Source: JAGWRA01 sp035534615
GTDB taxonomy: Bacteria; Acidobacteriota; Vicinamibacteria; Vicinamibacterales; CAVVIG01
Length of the DNA stretch: 64,000 bases
Reading direction: 5' to 3'
Assembly (NCBI GenBank): GCA_035534615.1
Contig: DATLRO010000001.1
Span: forward strand, 28,964 to 92,963
In this document: piece by piece, positions 56,076 through 64,000 of the stretch
How positions within the stretch are numbered: the first letter of the stretch is position 1
Layout: every line of letters begins with the position of its first letter
Translations under genes and position numbers: made by a program
The notes under the pieces: generated by a model
The model's input: only the letters and a program-made list of their open reading frames with translations
Told to the model about the DNA's origin: nothing
Databases searched by the model: none

Positions 56076-59000
56076 TCAGCGGGCGCCCGATCCCTGCTGA
56101 ATCGCCTTCCAGCGGGTCAGCAGGCGCGTCAGCGTCGCGCGGGTCGAGCTCAACGCCCGTGTGGCCTCCATCGTCGGCGCCGCCGGCGCGCTTTCGACCG
56201 CCCGGGCGATCTGACCCAGTTGGGCGTACACCTCCCGGAGATTGGTCACCGGTCCGCCAACCGCGCTGGGCGGGTTGTCGGACGGCGGCGCGCCGATGAT
56301 CGCGTCCAGTTCACGCAGTTCGGCCGCATGAGCGCCCCCCGCGGCGCCCAGCCGCGCGCGGAGCTGCACGGCTCCCTGGAAGGCGCGTGCGGCGTCCGCC
56401 ATGCCGGTGTTGGCCTGCCGCGCCGCCTGGAACTGGTCGGCCAGCGCCGCCGCCGGCGTCTTCACGCGGGGATCCATGCTGACCGTGAGCGACCGGGTGT
56501 AGCGGTGCCCTGCCACCGTCAGCGTCACGGTGTACGTGCCGGGCGTGACCCAGGCGCCGGTCGGCGTGTAGTAGCCGGTCGGCCGGCCCCCGAGCGACGG
56601 CGGCGCGGCTTCGTGCAGGTCCCAGATCCACCGGTGCATCCCCGGTTCGGCCGACAGCACCGGCGTCGGCTTCACCCAGTACATCGGGATGTTCAGCATC
56701 CGCGGATTCACGGCCGGCGGGTGCTCGTTGCTGGCGTACCGCCGGACGAGCGCGCCGGTGTGGTCCCGGATGTCGAGCGTGACCGGTCCCTGCGGCGCCG
56801 ATCCCAGGTAGTAGTCGATGATGGCCCCCTGGGGCGGGTTCTCGCCGGTCGGCGTCTCGAACGGATACGGCGTGCCTTCGTCCGACGGCGTCTGCACCCG
56901 GATTGCCGGCTCCGGCTGGAACAGGTAGGCGCTCGACGCGGCGACCTGCGCCGTGATCTGCCGCAGCGGCGTGACGTCGTCCAGGATCCAGAACGACCGG
57001 CCGTGGGTGGCGACGACGAGGTCGTTGTCCCGGATGGCCATGTCGCGGATGGACGTGTGCGGCAGGTTCAGCTGCAGCGACTGCCAGTGGTCGCCGTCGT
57101 CGAACGAGACGTAGATGCCGGTTTCCGTCCCGGCGTAGAGCAGGCCCTTGCGGACCGGATCCTCGCGCACCGCGTTCACGTACGCGCCGTCGGGGATCCC
57201 GCTGACGACGTTCTGCCAGGTCTTGCCGCCGTCGCGCGTCCGGTAGATGTACGGCTTGTAGTCTTCCAGCCGGTGCCGGTCGACCGCGGCGTAGGCGGTG
57301 TTCGCGTCGAAAGGCGAGGCCTCGATGATGCCGACCTTGCTCCACGCCGTGAGGGCGGGCGGGGTGACGTTCTGCCACGTCTTGCCGCCGTCACGCGTGA
57401 GGTCGATCAGCCCGTCGTCGGTGCCGGCCCAGATTTCGGCGGCGTTGAGCGGCGACGGCGCGATGGCATAGACGACGCCTCGCCGTGGATTCCGGCCGTT
57501 GGCGTCGGCGGCGGTCGTCGGGTCGAGATTGGGCGGCACGCCCGGGTCCTTGCGCGTCAGGTCGGGGCTGATCTCCTGCCAGCTCCGGCCGCCGTTGAGG
57601 GTCCGGAAGATCATCTGGTGGCCGAAGTACAGGGCGTGCGGGTCGGCCGGCGAGAAGGCGAGCGGCAGCGTCCAGGTCACCCGGAACGATCCGCGCCGGC
57701 CGAGCGTGGGCGCGATGTCCTGGTCCGCCCCGGTGCGCTGGTCGTACCGCGTGACGGTCCCGCCGTAGAGAATGTCGGGATTCAGCGGATCGGGCACGAC
57801 GTAGCCGTTCTCGCCGCCCACCGAGATCGGGTGCCAGTCGTGTCCGCTGATCCGTGCGTACTTGCTCTGCGACGGCACCGCCATCGCCCCGCTGTCCTGC
57901 TGCGCGCCGTAGACCCAGAACGGAAACCGGTTGTCGGTCGACACGTGGTAGAACTGCGCGGTCGGCTGGTTGTACCAGGAGCTCCAGGTCTTCGCGTCGT
58001 CGACGCTGACCACGACCCCCTGATCGCTCGCGAGAATCATGCGCGTCGGGTCGTTCGGCTCGATCCACAGCAGGTGATAGTCGTCGCCGCCGGGTGCGCC
58101 CTTGATGGCGGTGAAGTCGTGTCCGCCGTCCGTCGATCGGTACAGCGAGGTGTTGGCGACGTACACCGTGTCCGGGTTCTTCGGGTCGGCCGTGACGCCG
58201 CAGAAGTACCACCCGCGGCCCCAGATCCGGCTGTCATTGTCGACCAGCGTCCACGACTGACCGCCGTCGTCCGACCGGTAGAGCCCGCCGGCCTTCGCGT
58301 CGACGATGAGGTAGATGCGGTTCGGCTGCGTCGGCGGAATGGCGATGCCCATCCGGCCCAGCCCCTCGGACGGCAGGCCGTGTCCGGCGAGCTGGTGCCA
58401 CGTCGTGCCGCCGTCGGTCGACTTGTAGAGGCCGCTGCCGGGACCGTTCGACGGCGGGTAGACGTTCCACGGCGGACGCCGGGTCTGCCAGAGCGCCGCG
58501 TAGATGGTCTGCGGGTTCTGTGGATCGAACGCCAGGTCGATAGCGCCGGTGTTGGCGTCCTTGTAGAGCACCTTCTGCCACGTGGCGCCGCCGTCGGTCG
58601 ACCGGAACACGCCGCGTTCCGCGTTCGGCCCGTAGGCGTGCCCCAGGGCGGCGACGAAGACCACGTTCGGGTTGCGGGGATCGACGAGCACGCAGCCGAT
58701 CTGGCGCGTGTCGGTGAGGCCGATGGGCGTCCAGGTCCGGCCGGCGTCGGTCGACTTGTACATGCCATCGCCGTATGAGATGTCCGAGCGCATGTCGGCT
58801 TCGCCCGTGCCGACGTAGATGATGTCGGGATTGGACGGCGCCACGGCGATGGCGCCGATCGAACCGACCGGCTCGGCGTCGAAGATCGGCGTCCACGTGA
58901 GCCCGGCGTTGTCGGTCTTCCAGACGCCGCCGTCGACCGCCCCGAAGTAGAAGACGTCGGGCTGGCCGGGGACGCCGGTGGCGGCCAGCGCGCGGCCGGC

Positions 59001-59168
59001 GCGGAACGGCCCGATCAGACGCCAGCGCATCCCACCGTACATCGACGGGGCGACCGCCTGGGCCGCCAGCCGGCGCGGGGCCACCACGCCGGCGACGAGC
59101 GGCAGCGCCAGAAGGCAGAGGATTGTGAAAAGCGTGCGGCGCAGCGATGGAACGGATGGCCTGTGCAT
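56076..59168 (-). CDS. Exported sortilin/BNR-repeat beta-propeller protein
   Basis: A 1030-residue exported protein. A signal peptide (about 13-34, LFTILCLLALPLVAGVVAP) is followed by about 700 residues of beta-propeller repeats with Asp-box-like motifs: KTDNAGLTWTPIFD, KSTDAGRTWTPIG, RSTDGGATWQKVL, KSTDGGTTWHQLA, RSDDGGQSWTLVD, RTLNGGRSWQEIS, LTRDGGKTWQNVT and RTRDGGKTWQNVV. The last 250 residues contain Ig-like and helical segments. Such VPS10/BNR proteins are large and common in Acidobacteria and Planctomycetes; the ligand is not known, and glycosidase activity is not shown by the repeats alone. It is the first gene of a minus-strand run reading towards the tatA genes. Confidence 0.88.
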   Translation of the reverse strand: MHRPSVPSLRRTLFTILCLLALPLVAGVVAPRRLAAQAVAPSMYGGMRWRLIGPFRAGRALAATGVPGQPDVFYFGAVDGGVWKTDNAGLTWTPIFDAEPVGSIGAIAVAPSNPDIIYVGTGEADMRSDISYGDGMYKSTDAGRTWTPIGLTDTRQIGCVLVDPRNPNVVFVAALGHAYGPNAERGVFRSTDGGATWQKVLYKDANTGAIDLAFDPQNPQTIYAALWQTRRPPWNVYPPSNGPGSGLYKSTDGGTTWHQLAGHGLPSEGLGRMGIAIPPTQPNRIYLIVDAKAGGLYRSDDGGQSWTLVDNDSRIWGRGWYFCGVTADPKNPDTVYVANTSLYRSTDGGHDFTAIKGAPGGDDYHLLWIEPNDPTRMILASDQGVVVSVDDAKTWSSWYNQPTAQFYHVSTDNRFPFWVYGAQQDSGAMAVPSQSKYARISGHDWHPISVGGENGYVVPDPLNPDILYGGTVTRYDQRTGADQDIAPTLGRRGSFRVTWTLPLAFSPADPHALYFGHQMIFRTLNGGRSWQEISPDLTRKDPGVPPNLDPTTAADANGRNPRRGVVYAIAPSPLNAAEIWAGTDDGLIDLTRDGGKTWQNVTPPALTAWSKVGIIEASPFDANTAYAAVDRHRLEDYKPYIYRTRDGGKTWQNVVSGIPDGAYVNAVREDPVRKGLLYAGTETGIYVSFDDGDHWQSLQLNLPHTSIRDMAIRDNDLVVATHGRSFWILDDVTPLRQITAQVAASSAYLFQPEPAIRVQTPSDEGTPYPFETPTGENPPQGAIIDYYLGSAPQGPVTLDIRDHTGALVRRYASNEHPPAVNPRMLNIPMYWVKPTPVLSAEPGMHRWIWDLHEAAPPSLGGRPTGYYTPTGAWVTPGTYTVTLTVAGHRYTRSLTVSMDPRVKTPAAALADQFQAARQANTGMADAARAFQGAVQLRARLGAAGGAHAAELRELDAIIGAPPSDNPPSAVGGPVTNLREVYAQLGQIARAVESAPAAPTMEATRALSSTRATLTRLLTRWKAIQQGSGAR

Positions 59169-59242
59169 GGCGCATTTCTATCACGAATGGCGGCCGCGGT
59201 GCGCATCCGGCGCCACGGCGGTCCCGGCCGCCCCGCGGATCT

Positions 59243-59425
59243 TCAGGGCTGCTTTTCGATCTGGCCGCCCTTCATCACGAACCGGACGCGCTGCAGCGCC
59301 GTGATGTCCTCGAGCGGATTGCCGTCGACGGCGATCGCGTCGGCGTACTTCCCGGGGCTCCGACGTCGGGATTGCGCAGCAGCCCCGCGTCGATGGCGTG
59401 GCGCACGCTTCCCGCGTCAGCGGGG
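59243..59425 (-). pseudogene. Remnant of an amidohydrolase (C-terminal end only)
   Basis: On the minus strand the last ~37 codons (59353 to 59243) read GKYADAIAVDGNPLEDITAL then QRVRFVMKGGQIEKQP and a stop, the standard C-terminus of a metal-dependent amidohydrolase. Upstream the same family continues only in another frame (HAIDAGLLRNPDVG), with a frameshift near 59354-59361 where the usual link to PGKYAD is too short. The next gene ends at 59444, so the catalytic domain is gone. It is a decayed fragment. Confidence 0.65.
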
Positions 59426-59443
59426 ACCACCGGCCGCCGCCGG

Positions 59444-60193
59444 TCAGTTGGGATGGGTCAGGACGAGCGTGTACGGGGTCGGCTCGGATCCCCCCTCGTA
59501 GACCACGCGCAGCTGATAGCGAATGCCGGCCGTCAGCGCCGCCTGCACATCCTGCTGGACGACGAACAGGTTCTGGCCTTCCGCCAGGATGCGACCGCCG
59601 TCCGGGTCGTAGAGCTGCAGCATCAGATACACCCGGTCGTTCGGCCAGGTCAGCGTCGCCTGCAGCGGACCGTCGTAGTGGGCGTTGAGCGTGTACACCT
59701 GACAGCCGTGAATCAGGTAGCAGCGCGGATCGGTCGGCCTGGCTTCGCCCGTCACCGTCTGGCTGATCGTCGTGGGCACCGGCTTCATCGCGAAGTCCAC
59801 GGTCTCGTCCCTGAACAGATCGATCTGCTGCTCCGTGTCGAGGTACCCCGGCAGGGAGAGGTGCACCTCCGTGTTGCCGACCAGTCCCTGCAGGTAATAC
59901 GAGCCGTCGGCGCCGGATGTCGCGGTGGCCACCAGCTTGCCGTCCCGCGACACCTGAATCCGGACGTTCGGCAGGCCGATGTCGGTCGTCGGTGCTGACT
60001 CGGTGACCCGCCCGGCCAGCATGAAGGTGTGAGGATGCGAGATGGTCGGCGCCACGGACGGTTGGGGCGGCATCGCGAACGTGCGGTAGCGCGCCGCGAG
60101 GCCGACGGCGGCCGCGGCGACCAGCAGCCCGCCGGCCAGCCAGAGCCACCGCCGGCGCGACCATCGGAGAAGGACGAAGAAGTCGTTGAACAT
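59444..60193 (-). CDS. Membrane-anchored carboxypeptidase-regulatory-like protein
   Basis: A 249-residue protein with a short cytoplasmic N-terminus, one membrane helix (about 17-35, WLWLAGGLLVAAAAVGLAA) and a periplasmic part. That part has a CarboxypepD_reg-like domain (about 55-125; LAGRVTESAPTTDIGLPNVRIQVSRDG, SGADGSYYLQGLVG) and a beta domain ending YTLVLTHPN. Such domains are binding modules without catalytic activity. The ATG at 60193 is chosen over one 20 codons upstream because a 12-bp hairpin lies just before it. The gene follows the MFS transporter on the same strand. Confidence 0.72.
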   Translation of the reverse strand: MFNDFFVLLRWSRRRWLWLAGGLLVAAAAVGLAARYRTFAMPPQPSVAPTISHPHTFMLAGRVTESAPTTDIGLPNVRIQVSRDGKLVATATSGADGSYYLQGLVGNTEVHLSLPGYLDTEQQIDLFRDETVDFAMKPVPTTISQTVTGEARPTDPRCYLIHGCQVYTLNAHYDGPLQATLTWPNDRVYLMLQLYDPDGGRILAEGQNLFVVQQDVQAALTAGIRYQLRVVYEGGSEPTPYTLVLTHPN

Positions 60194-60207
60194 CGCCGGT
60201 CGTCCTG

Positions 60208-60236
60208 GCCGGGCGGCGCGGGATGCGCCGCCCGGC
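60208..60236 (-). terminator. Hairpin between MFS transporter and the downstream gene
   Basis: A 12-bp stem GCCGGGCGGCGC / GCGCCGCCCGGC with a 5-base loop, 70 bases after the MFS stop and 15 before the next start. It has no T run; it may attenuate the downstream gene. Confidence 0.45.
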
Positions 60237-60305
60237 TCCGGGACTCCTGTCATTGTACCGCCTGTGCCGGACCGGGCCGTACCCGGGCGCGGTCCGGCCG
60301 CTCCG

Positions 60306-61628
60306 TCAGTGCCCGTGGACCAGTCCCGCCGGATGACCGTCGTCGGCGGCGGCAAATGCCCGGCCGCGGGTTTCCGGTCCGAGCCACATCATGAAGGCGA
60401 CCAGGAGACAGGCGGTCGTGATGCACAGCATCATGGCGTGCGGCAGCGGCATGCCGCGGTCCTGCAGCGTGCCGATCAGGAACGGCGTGAACGACCCGAG
60501 ACCGGCACCGACGTGGTAGGCAAAGCCGGCGCCGACGCCGCGCACCGACGTCGGGAACCGCTCCGTCAGATAGGACGGCACGACGCCCCAGGCGCCGGAG
60601 GCCGTCAGGCCCATCAGCAGCGCGCCGAGCCAGAGCGCGGACGGATTCCGGCTGAGAATGTAGAGGGGAATCACCGCGACGCCGAGCAGCATCGCCAGGA
60701 TGGCCGCCCCCCGGCGGCCGAGGCGCGACTCCGAGAACCGGCCCCACAGGAACGCGCCGGCGATGCTGCCGAAATTGAAGGCGACCAGGAAACGGAGCGG
60801 CTCGAGCTTCTCCTTCGCGAGGAAGGTCGGATACCAGAACGTGAGAGAGTGGTACGAGAAGATGAACGCGCCCATGAGGATCGACGTCTGCAGCGTGACG
60901 CCGAGGAGATCGGGCTGGAAGATCCGCACCAGCGACACCTGGTCGGCCTCGTGCTGTTCATGGAGGTGGCTCTGGCGCGCCAGCCAGACCGGGCTCTCTT
61001 TGACCTGTTTGACCACCCAGAAAATCATCAGCGCCGGCAGGACGCCGATCCAGAACATGACGCGCCAGCCGAAGTCCGGCCGGATGGCGTTCACCCGCGG
61101 ATAGATGAACTGGTAGACGAGCGTCGACAGCATGAAGCCCCACGACCAGCCGCCCTGGAGCAGCCCCGAGGCGATGCCCCGCAGGTGCGGCGGCCAGTGC
61201 TCGATCGTCAACGGCATCGCGGCCGCCCAGACGCCTCCCATCCCGATGCCGAAGAGCGCCCGCAGCGCGAACAGCATCCGGTAGGACGTGGAGAACCCGC
61301 TCAGGAACGCGAAGACCGAGTACCAGAGGATCGAGAACATCAACGGGAGCTTGCGGCCCCACTTGTCCGCCGCCGTCCCCGCGCCGATGCCGCCCGCGAC
61401 CCGGAAGAGCAGCGTCACCGTGCCGAGGGCGCCCGCCAGCGCCTTGTCGACGGTGAAGCTGTGCTCGAGGTCGACCAGGATGAACGTGAGAATCGTGAAG
61501 TCGAACCCGTCCAGCACCCAGCCCATGAAGCAGGCCAGGAACGCCTTCCACTGGTCGGGCGTCACCTCCCGGTACCAGGGCACCGGCTGGCCGGTCGGCC
61601 CGGCCGCCTGAACCGTCGAATCTCCCAC
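60306..61628 (-). CDS. Major facilitator superfamily transporter
   Basis: A 440-residue transporter with 12 predicted membrane helices. Family motifs are GWVLDGFDFTILTFILVDLE in helix 1, ADKWGRKLPLMFSILWYSVFAFLSG in the loop 2-3 region, RALFGIGMGGVWAAAMPL and SYLTERFPTSVRGVGAGF. The helix 1 pattern and the ADKxGRK loop resemble the aromatic acid/sialic acid proton symporter group. The substrate cannot be told by eye. The GTG at 61628 has GAGGAGG five bases upstream and is chosen over one 15 codons earlier. Confidence 0.85.
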   Translation of the reverse strand: MGDSTVQAAGPTGQPVPWYREVTPDQWKAFLACFMGWVLDGFDFTILTFILVDLEHSFTVDKALAGALGTVTLLFRVAGGIGAGTAADKWGRKLPLMFSILWYSVFAFLSGFSTSYRMLFALRALFGIGMGGVWAAAMPLTIEHWPPHLRGIASGLLQGGWSWGFMLSTLVYQFIYPRVNAIRPDFGWRVMFWIGVLPALMIFWVVKQVKESPVWLARQSHLHEQHEADQVSLVRIFQPDLLGVTLQTSILMGAFIFSYHSLTFWYPTFLAKEKLEPLRFLVAFNFGSIAGAFLWGRFSESRLGRRGAAILAMLLGVAVIPLYILSRNPSALWLGALLMGLTASGAWGVVPSYLTERFPTSVRGVGAGFAYHVGAGLGSFTPFLIGTLQDRGMPLPHAMMLCITTACLLVAFMMWLGPETRGRAFAAADDGHPAGLVHGH

Positions 61629-61871
61629 AGCCCCTCCTCGCACGCGACTATCCGGCCGGCGTTGTCGGGGCATTCTACTCCGAGGCCGACCTCATCCCGC
61701 GGCCGCGAGGGCACGCGGACGGGACAGCCGGGTTGGCGGCCGCACGGCGCGTCAGCGTCGCGTCGCCGCCGGTCTGTGCGCTGGACATCCGCCCGGCGAG
61801 CGACCATGCTGAAGCCGGCGCGGTTGCCCTCCCCGCGACCCGGCCGGTGAGGGAGGTTCCGCGAGAACGCC

Positions 61872-62840
61872 ATGGAGCGCACGCACCGCGGCCAGCCACC
61901 AGTCCGCCTCGGCATCTCCGCCTGCCTGCTGGGCGAGCAGGTCCGGTACGACGGAGGACACAAGCGCGACAGCTTCCTGGTCGATACGTTCGGGCCGTTC
62001 GTCCAGTGGGTGCCGGTCTGTCCGGAGGTGGAGTCCGGGATGGGGACGCCGCGCGAAGCGGTCCGGCTGGTCCGCCGGGACGGCACGCTCCGGATGCTCG
62101 GTGTCACGAGCGGGGCCGACCACACGGCCGCCATGACCCGCTTCGCCCGTCGCCGCGCCGAGGCGCTGGCTGACGCGGACCTGTCCGGCTATGTGCTCAA
62201 GAAGGATTCGCCGAGCTGCGGGATGGAGCGGGTCAAGGTCTATGACGGTCCGCACGGGCCCGCCCGCGCGGGCCGCGGCCTGTTTGCCGCGGCGCTCCTC
62301 GCGCGCCTGCCCGATCTGCCGATCGAGGAGGAAGGCCGCCTGATGGATCCGCGGCTGCGCGAGAATTTCGTCGAGCGGGTGTTCGCCTACCGCCGACTGC
62401 GCGATCTGTTCGAGAGCCGCTGGACGGTCGGGGCGCTGGTCCGCTTTCACACGGGTCAGAAACTGGTGCTGATGGCCCATTCGCCACGGGCCTATCAGGA
62501 GCTCGGCCGATTCGTGGCCCGCGCCAAATCACTGGCGCGCCGCGAGATCGAGGCGGCGTACCCGGCCGCCTTCATGCAGGCGCTGCGCGTCATCGCCACC
62601 CCCGGCCGGCACACCAATGTCCTGCACCACATGGTTGGCTATTTCACGCGGATGCTGGACCCGGACTCGCGCGACGAGCTGCTCGCCGCGATCGAAGACT
62701 ACCGGCGCGGCCTCGTGCCCCTCGTGGTGCCGGTCACCCTCATCCGACACTACGTGCGGCACCATCGCGTCGAGTACCTCGATGGACAGGTCTATCTCGA
62801 GCCGCATCCGAAGGAATTGATGCTGCGGAATCACGTGTGA
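61872..62840 (+). CDS. DUF523 and DUF1722 fusion protein
   Basis: A 322-residue cytosolic protein. The N-terminal DUF523 part has RLGISACLLGEQVRYDGGHKRD (Cys), CPEVESGMGTPREAVRLV and KKDSPSCGMERVKVY, cysteines that suggest a metal or persulfide site. The C-terminal DUF1722 (YbgA) part has RLRDLFESRWTVGALVRFHTGQKLVLMAHSP and HMVGYFTRMLDPDSRDELLAAIEDYRRGLVPLVVPVTLIRHYVRHH. The two domains are often fused in bacteria. Specific activity is not established. It is divergent from the MFS gene. Confidence 0.9.
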   Translation: MERTHRGQPPVRLGISACLLGEQVRYDGGHKRDSFLVDTFGPFVQWVPVCPEVESGMGTPREAVRLVRRDGTLRMLGVTSGADHTAAMTRFARRRAEALADADLSGYVLKKDSPSCGMERVKVYDGPHGPARAGRGLFAAALLARLPDLPIEEEGRLMDPRLRENFVERVFAYRRLRDLFESRWTVGALVRFHTGQKLVLMAHSPRAYQELGRFVARAKSLARREIEAAYPAAFMQALRVIATPGRHTNVLHHMVGYFTRMLDPDSRDELLAAIEDYRRGLVPLVVPVTLIRHYVRHHRVEYLDGQVYLEPHPKELMLRNHV

Positions 62841-62918
62841 GCGGCGCGCCGGCCGCGGCGCACCGCGCGCGCCGGGCCGCGGCGGGAAGCAGGCGGCGTG
62901 GACCGCCGGCCGGCGGTC

Positions 62919-63095
62919 CTAGAAGGCCAGAATCAGCACGACCCCCAGGAGCGTCAGCACGATGGCCAGACAGGCGACGTCCAGCGCGCCGGAGCACGGC
63001 ACGACGATGCCCGTTTCGGGGCTGCCGGCCGTCCGGTCGGCCGCCCGTTCGACGATCCCATCCGGCGACATCGCTGCAGCCGCGTGTGCTGGCAT
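62919..63095 (-). CDS. Small membrane protein (58 residues)
   Basis: A 58-residue protein with a soluble N-terminus and a C-terminal hydrophobic segment (SGALDVACLAIVLTLLGVVLILAF, about 35-58). GGGAGGA lies eight bases before the ATG at 63095, which is the main support for a real gene; there is no homology that I recognise. It is on the same strand as, and downstream of, the next small exported gene. Confidence 0.5.
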   Translation of the reverse strand: MPAHAAAAMSPDGIVERAADRTAGSPETGIVVPCSGALDVACLAIVLTLLGVVLILAF

Positions 63096-63241
63096 GGCCG
63101 CATCCTCCCTGAAACAGAGCTGCCAAAGCCAAAAGCAAAATTGTTGCCCGAGCTGATGGCGCAACAATACGCGCCTTTGGATGATTGGTCCACAGAATTC
63201 TGTCCTGTGGGGGAGGCATGTGTCATCCGAGTCGCCGAGGG

Positions 63242-63268
63242 TGGGGACGGGTCTCAGACCCGTCCCCA
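63242..63268. repeat. 27-bp near-perfect palindrome
   Basis: A 13-bp arm TGGGGACGGGTCT and its complement AGACCCGTCCCCA around one central base. It lies 15 bases after the small exported gene, in the gap before the 58-residue membrane protein gene. No T run follows on either strand, so it is more like a dispersed palindromic repeat than a terminator. Confidence 0.6.
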
Positions 63269-63283
63269 TTCTCCGAAGACGGG

Positions 63284-63628
63284 TTACTTGGCGGGATGGA
63301 CGGCGGTGACCTGGATCGTGTCGCCTTTCTCTTCGCCTGTCACGGTCGCCTTCTTGCCAGCCAGGTCGAACAGTTCGGCCTTCACTTTGGCGTCCGCCAC
63401 TTTCAGCGTGAGCACCTTGTCACCGACGATGAGTGCGTAGTCGGATCCATCCTTCACGCAGCCCCGCGTGCATTCCACCGGATCGCCGCTCATGTGATGC
63501 AGGCCGCACATCGCATCGCCAACCTCGCCGGTGAAGTTCTTGGCCGCCGCGAACGCCGGCGAGGTGGCGGTCATCAGGCCGACGGCCATTAATCCACCCG
63601 CCATCGTCAAAGTCATGCGTTTCAACAT
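63284..63628 (-). CDS. Small exported Cys/His protein
   Basis: A 114-residue exported protein. A signal peptide (about 1-28, LTMAGGLMAVGLMTATSPAFA) precedes a beta-strand-rich domain with a metal- or heme-like pattern: VGDAMCGLHHMSGDPVECTRGCVKDGSDYALIVG. The remaining part has KVADAKVKAELFDLAGKKATVTG. Similar small secreted proteins occur in many acidobacteria; the function is not known. The start is the ATG at 63628. Confidence 0.75.
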   Translation of the reverse strand: MLKRMTLTMAGGLMAVGLMTATSPAFAAAKNFTGEVGDAMCGLHHMSGDPVECTRGCVKDGSDYALIVGDKVLTLKVADAKVKAELFDLAGKKATVTGEEKGDTIQVTAVHPAK

Positions 63629-63708
63629 GATAGAGTCCCCTCCGTCTGCCGGTTTCGTCCCGGGGGAGGTGCCGCGGTCGTTCCGGACTGGTCGACCGGG
63701 CCTGCCAG

Positions 63709-63728
63709 GGACAGGCTGGCGCCTGTCC
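63709..63728. repeat. Short palindrome between two small genes
   Basis: An 8-bp stem GGACAGGC / GCCTGTCC with a TGGC loop, 81 bases upstream of the small exported gene's start and just after the Sir2 gene's end. Together with the palindrome at 63242 it flanks the small gene. Confidence 0.5.
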
Positions 63729-63798
63729 TACAGAGACGACTGCCGAGCCGTTCGCGTTTCACCGATGACGTGAACGTTGAGGGCTATTTCCTGACATA

Positions 63799-64000
63799 TC
63801 AGAGTGTGTCGGGGGAGCTCTCCGGCGCAAGCCACCGCACTGCCCGGGACAGCACGTCACCGCACCGGCCTTCGACTTTCACGGTCAGCAGATCATCGGC
63901 GCGGGTCCGCCCCAGATTCAGGGCCGCCACCGGAATTCCCCGCTCGGCGGCCGTCGTCGCGAACCGATACCCGGAGCGCACCATCAGCGACGATCCGACG
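63799..64000 (-). CDS. Sir2-family deacetylase, C-terminal part (5' end outside window)
   Basis: The frame runs off the right edge, so only the last 66 codons are visible. They read VGSSLMVRSGYRFATTAAER then GIPVAALNLGRTRADDLLTV and VRWLAPESSPDTL. The GSSL motif with YRF and the Asn of ALNLG match the NAD-binding C-terminus of Sir2 protein deacetylases. It is truncated by the window, not broken. It is probably the upstream gene of the small exported protein. Confidence 0.75.
   Translation of the reverse strand, partial: VGSSLMVRSGYRFATTAAERGIPVAALNLGRTRADDLLTVKVEGRCGDVLSRAVRWLAPESSPDTL

Overview
The window is high-GC DNA (roughly two thirds G+C) packed with bacterial genes, with short intergenic gaps and many GC-rich hairpins. 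The best guess for the source is an acidobacterium, probably of the Vicinamibacteria type. The reasons are a VWFA-related exported protein of the kind typical of Acidobacteria (41563-43668), a large exported sortilin/BNR-repeat protein, a small exported Cys/His protein (63284-63628) like ones I recall from acidobacterial genomes, and a DUF4097 protein. This is inferred from family content; there is no rRNA or tRNA here to confirm it.

Layout. 2-3864: end of a type IV pilus minor-pilin cluster (PilW-like, PilX-like), a secreted coiled-coil protein and an NtrC-type sigma-54 activator. 3870-9132: aroB, nadB, proS and a HEAT-repeat protein. 9267-14149: an OmpA/Ig-like outer membrane protein, tatA-tatC behind a near-consensus promoter, and a divergent CtpA-type S41 protease. 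14449-20239: smc, a DUF4097 protein and an M48 protease. 20421-34687, all on the minus strand: the conserved translation/RNA cluster rimO, rimP-nusA-infB-ylxP-rbfA-nrnA-truB-rpsO-pnp, ending with a cupredoxin and preceded by asnS and a sugar isomerase. A promoter and an intrinsic terminator lie in the rimP leader, suggesting attenuation of the nusA operon.

34806-37395 is a translationally coupled set (CYTH phosphatase, MurU-like nucleotidyltransferase, AmgK-like kinase) that may act in cell-wall sugar recycling. 37544-45290 holds a membrane protein, a DegQ-type protease, an M24 peptidase, the VWA protein, a PrcB-like protein, a lipoprotein and a Cys-rich protein. 45369-51740 holds alpha-glucan phosphorylase, a threonine dehydratase-like enzyme, a glycosylasparaginase, a P1 peptidase carrying a duplicated in-frame repeat, and a DUF421 protein. 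52134-55925 holds a MacA-like adaptor with 21-bp tandem repeats, a MacB-type permease without an ATPase gene, and two more TatA-family genes. 56076-64000 holds the BNR protein, an amidohydrolase remnant, a carboxypeptidase-regulatory-like membrane protein, an MFS transporter, a DUF523/DUF1722 protein, two small genes flanked by palindromes, and the end of a Sir2 deacetylase.

Most of the window is chromosomal housekeeping and cell-envelope content. No integrase, transposase, CRISPR array, phage gene or RNA gene was seen. The most unusual signals are the in-frame repeat insertions in otherwise normal genes (P1 peptidase, MacA-like adaptor, SMC), the 9-bp intergenic minisatellite at 20250-20327, the rimP leader attenuator, and the operator-like inverted repeat in front of the efflux genes.
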